A program made the translations under genes and the position numbers. From NCBI GenBank assembly GCA_023436065.1, contig JAEZKU010000032.1, forward strand, positions 1-64,000: a stretch of DNA of 64,000 nt, written 5' to 3'. Positions within the stretch are counted from its first letter, which is position 1. Every line of letters starts with the position of its first letter. Below the pieces are notes generated by a model. The model did no database searches. It was not told the DNA's origin and was given only the letters and a program-made list of their open reading frames with translations. The DNA comes from Bacillota bacterium. GTDB lineage: Bacteria > Bacillota > Clostridia > Lachnospirales > Lachnospiraceae. This document shows, one piece after another, positions 63,282 through 64,000 of the stretch.

Positions 63282-64000
63282 ATGCTTATTACAATAAATG
63301 AATTGATAAGTTTTACCTCAGAAGAAAATCATGTTGAGCGTGTGTTGTGGATAGATGAGGGAAATTTTATTGCATTTGTTATAGACATTTATATGGGCAA
63401 TGCATTGCCTAAAGTCAGAAAGATATCGGATATTCTCGAAGGGCTTGATAACGGAAGCATAATAAAGCTTCAAGAGGATCCATATATAAGCTACATTGAT
63501 GAAAGCAAATTGGAGGAATTAAGTAAAAATATACGAGATAAAGCATGGGATATAGTTGGTAGAATTGCTGGAGCAGATAATGAGCCTGATATTTATAAGG
63601 AATTGCATAGGGGCAAGCTTATTAAGCAGGTCATGGAAGCCTCAGGTGCATCCAAAAATATGATTTATAAGTATTTGAGGAGATATTGGCAAAGAGGAAA
63701 GGTGAAAAACGCACTGCTTCCAGATTATAAAAATTCTGGAGGAAAAGGGAAGGAAAGAACTCCTGGAGCAAAAAAGCGAGGAAGACCTATAAAAAACAAC
63801 CATATTCTTGGTTGCGGTGTAAACGTGGACGAAGAGACGAAGAAAATATTCCGCATTGCTATAAACAGATATTATCATACCAGTAAAGAAAATTCACTCA
63901 AGGTTGCTTATGAATTTATGGTTAAGGATTTCTATACAGAGAATTATAGCCTGGTATCAGGGATAAGACAACCTATACTGATAGATGTTTCGCTGGTTCC
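63282..64000 (+). CDS. tnsB: Tn7-family transposase TnsB, N-terminal part (runs off the window)
   Basis: A frame open from ATG 63282 to the window end, 239 residues seen. It starts MLITINELISFTSEENHVERVLWIDEG. A helix-turn-helix region (KQVMEASGASKNMIYKYLRRYWQRG) and the basic KKRGRPIKNN motif are typical of TnsB/TniA N-terminal DNA-binding parts. The DDE catalytic core lies beyond the edge. It should bind the 20-bp repeats at 58198. Confidence 0.88.
   Translation, partial: MLITINELISFTSEENHVERVLWIDEGNFIAFVIDIYMGNALPKVRKISDILEGLDNGSIIKLQEDPYISYIDESKLEELSKNIRDKAWDIVGRIAGADNEPDIYKELHRGKLIKQVMEASGASKNMIYKYLRRYWQRGKVKNALLPDYKNSGGKGKERTPGAKKRGRPIKNNHILGCGVNVDEETKKIFRIAINRYYHTSKENSLKVAYEFMVKDFYTENYSLVSGIRQPILIDVSLV

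Larger units (their letters stand above)
58189..64000. mobile_element. Tn7-like transposon, right end to window edge (partial)
   Basis: The element begins with TGT at 58189, 25 bases after glmS, with three TnsB-site-like repeats inside the end. tnsA and the start of tnsB point away from glmS, as in Tn7 where the right end faces glmS. Between the end and tnsA lie about 4 kb of cargo: a hydrolase-linker-membrane operon, an ATPase gene and a small RNA candidate. The left end, tnsC and tniQ/tnsD lie beyond the window. Confidence 0.85.

Noticed and set aside
58189..64000. CRISPR-associated transposon
   Set aside because: No cas gene or CRISPR array is seen in the part of the element inside the window; the glmS site suggests TnsD-type targeting. 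The unseen part could change this.

Overview
The window reads as a chromosomal segment of a low-to-moderate GC, endospore-forming anaerobe of the Clostridia, most likely Lachnospiraceae. Supporting signs are the rpmH-rnpA-yidD-yidC-jag-mnmE-mnmG-rsmG-parA-parB order found beside Gram-positive replication origins, four parS-type sites, AdhE fermentation with Rex-type operators, sporulation genes (spmA, spmB, a Dac-type carboxypeptidase), a glmS ribozyme, and families common in that group (DUF3881, DUF4446, YaaR). Nearly all assignments come from reading the translated sequence; no database search was run.

Layout. 1-12.1 kb: origin-flanking block with ribosomal protein L34, RNase P protein, membrane insertion, tRNA-U34 modification, 16S rRNA methylation, a DegS/DegU-like two-component pair, and the ParAB segregation locus. 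12.2-18.5 kb: DUF4446 protein, Nudix hydrolase, AdhE, an HD-GYP protein, a DUF3881 protein. 18.5-24.3 kb: tRNA-Arg(CCU), then pstC-pstA-pstB-phoU-phoP-phoR without a pstS. 24.4-29.4 kb: unknown coiled-coil membrane protein, D,D-carboxypeptidase, flavodoxin-like reductase, trmB, trxA, tRNA-Lys(CUU). 29.5-39.3 kb: LysM protein with a degenerate GH18 domain, tocopherol-cyclase-like protein, several small proteins, a histidine kinase / nfeD / floA / LytTR regulator cluster, a DHFR-GNAT fusion, a degenerate metallo-beta-lactamase-fold protein. 39.3-50.7 kb: AraC regulator, a sugar-sensor-like GGDEF protein, then the conserved decarboxylase-nucleotide kinase-yaaR-holB-ricT-trmN6-rsmI block ending near abrB. 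51-55.8 kb: spmAB, an XRE regulator, AmmeMemoRadiSam genes. 56.1-58.2 kb: glmS ribozyme and glmS.

The most notable part is 58.19-64.0 kb. Twenty-five bases after the glmS stop codon begins what looks like the right end of a Tn7-family transposon. It has a TGT terminus and three tandem 20-bp repeats that resemble the TnsB-binding sites of Tn7. The element then carries a three-gene minus-strand operon (ComEC-like hydrolase, unknown linker protein, four-helix membrane protein) under a strong sigma-A promoter overlapped downstream by a perfect CIRCE heat-shock operator. A divergent OLD/RloA-like ATPase, a candidate structured small RNA, tnsA with its catalytic triad, and the start of tnsB cut by the window edge follow. 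The operon and ATPase look like defence-type cargo placed between the glmS-proximal end and tnsA.

A second unexplained item is a pair of roughly 140-bp multi-hairpin elements at 29.5 and 44.6 kb. They share a 28-nt motif in which six of the seven differences are compensatory stem changes, so they look like copies of one structured repeat or RNA family.
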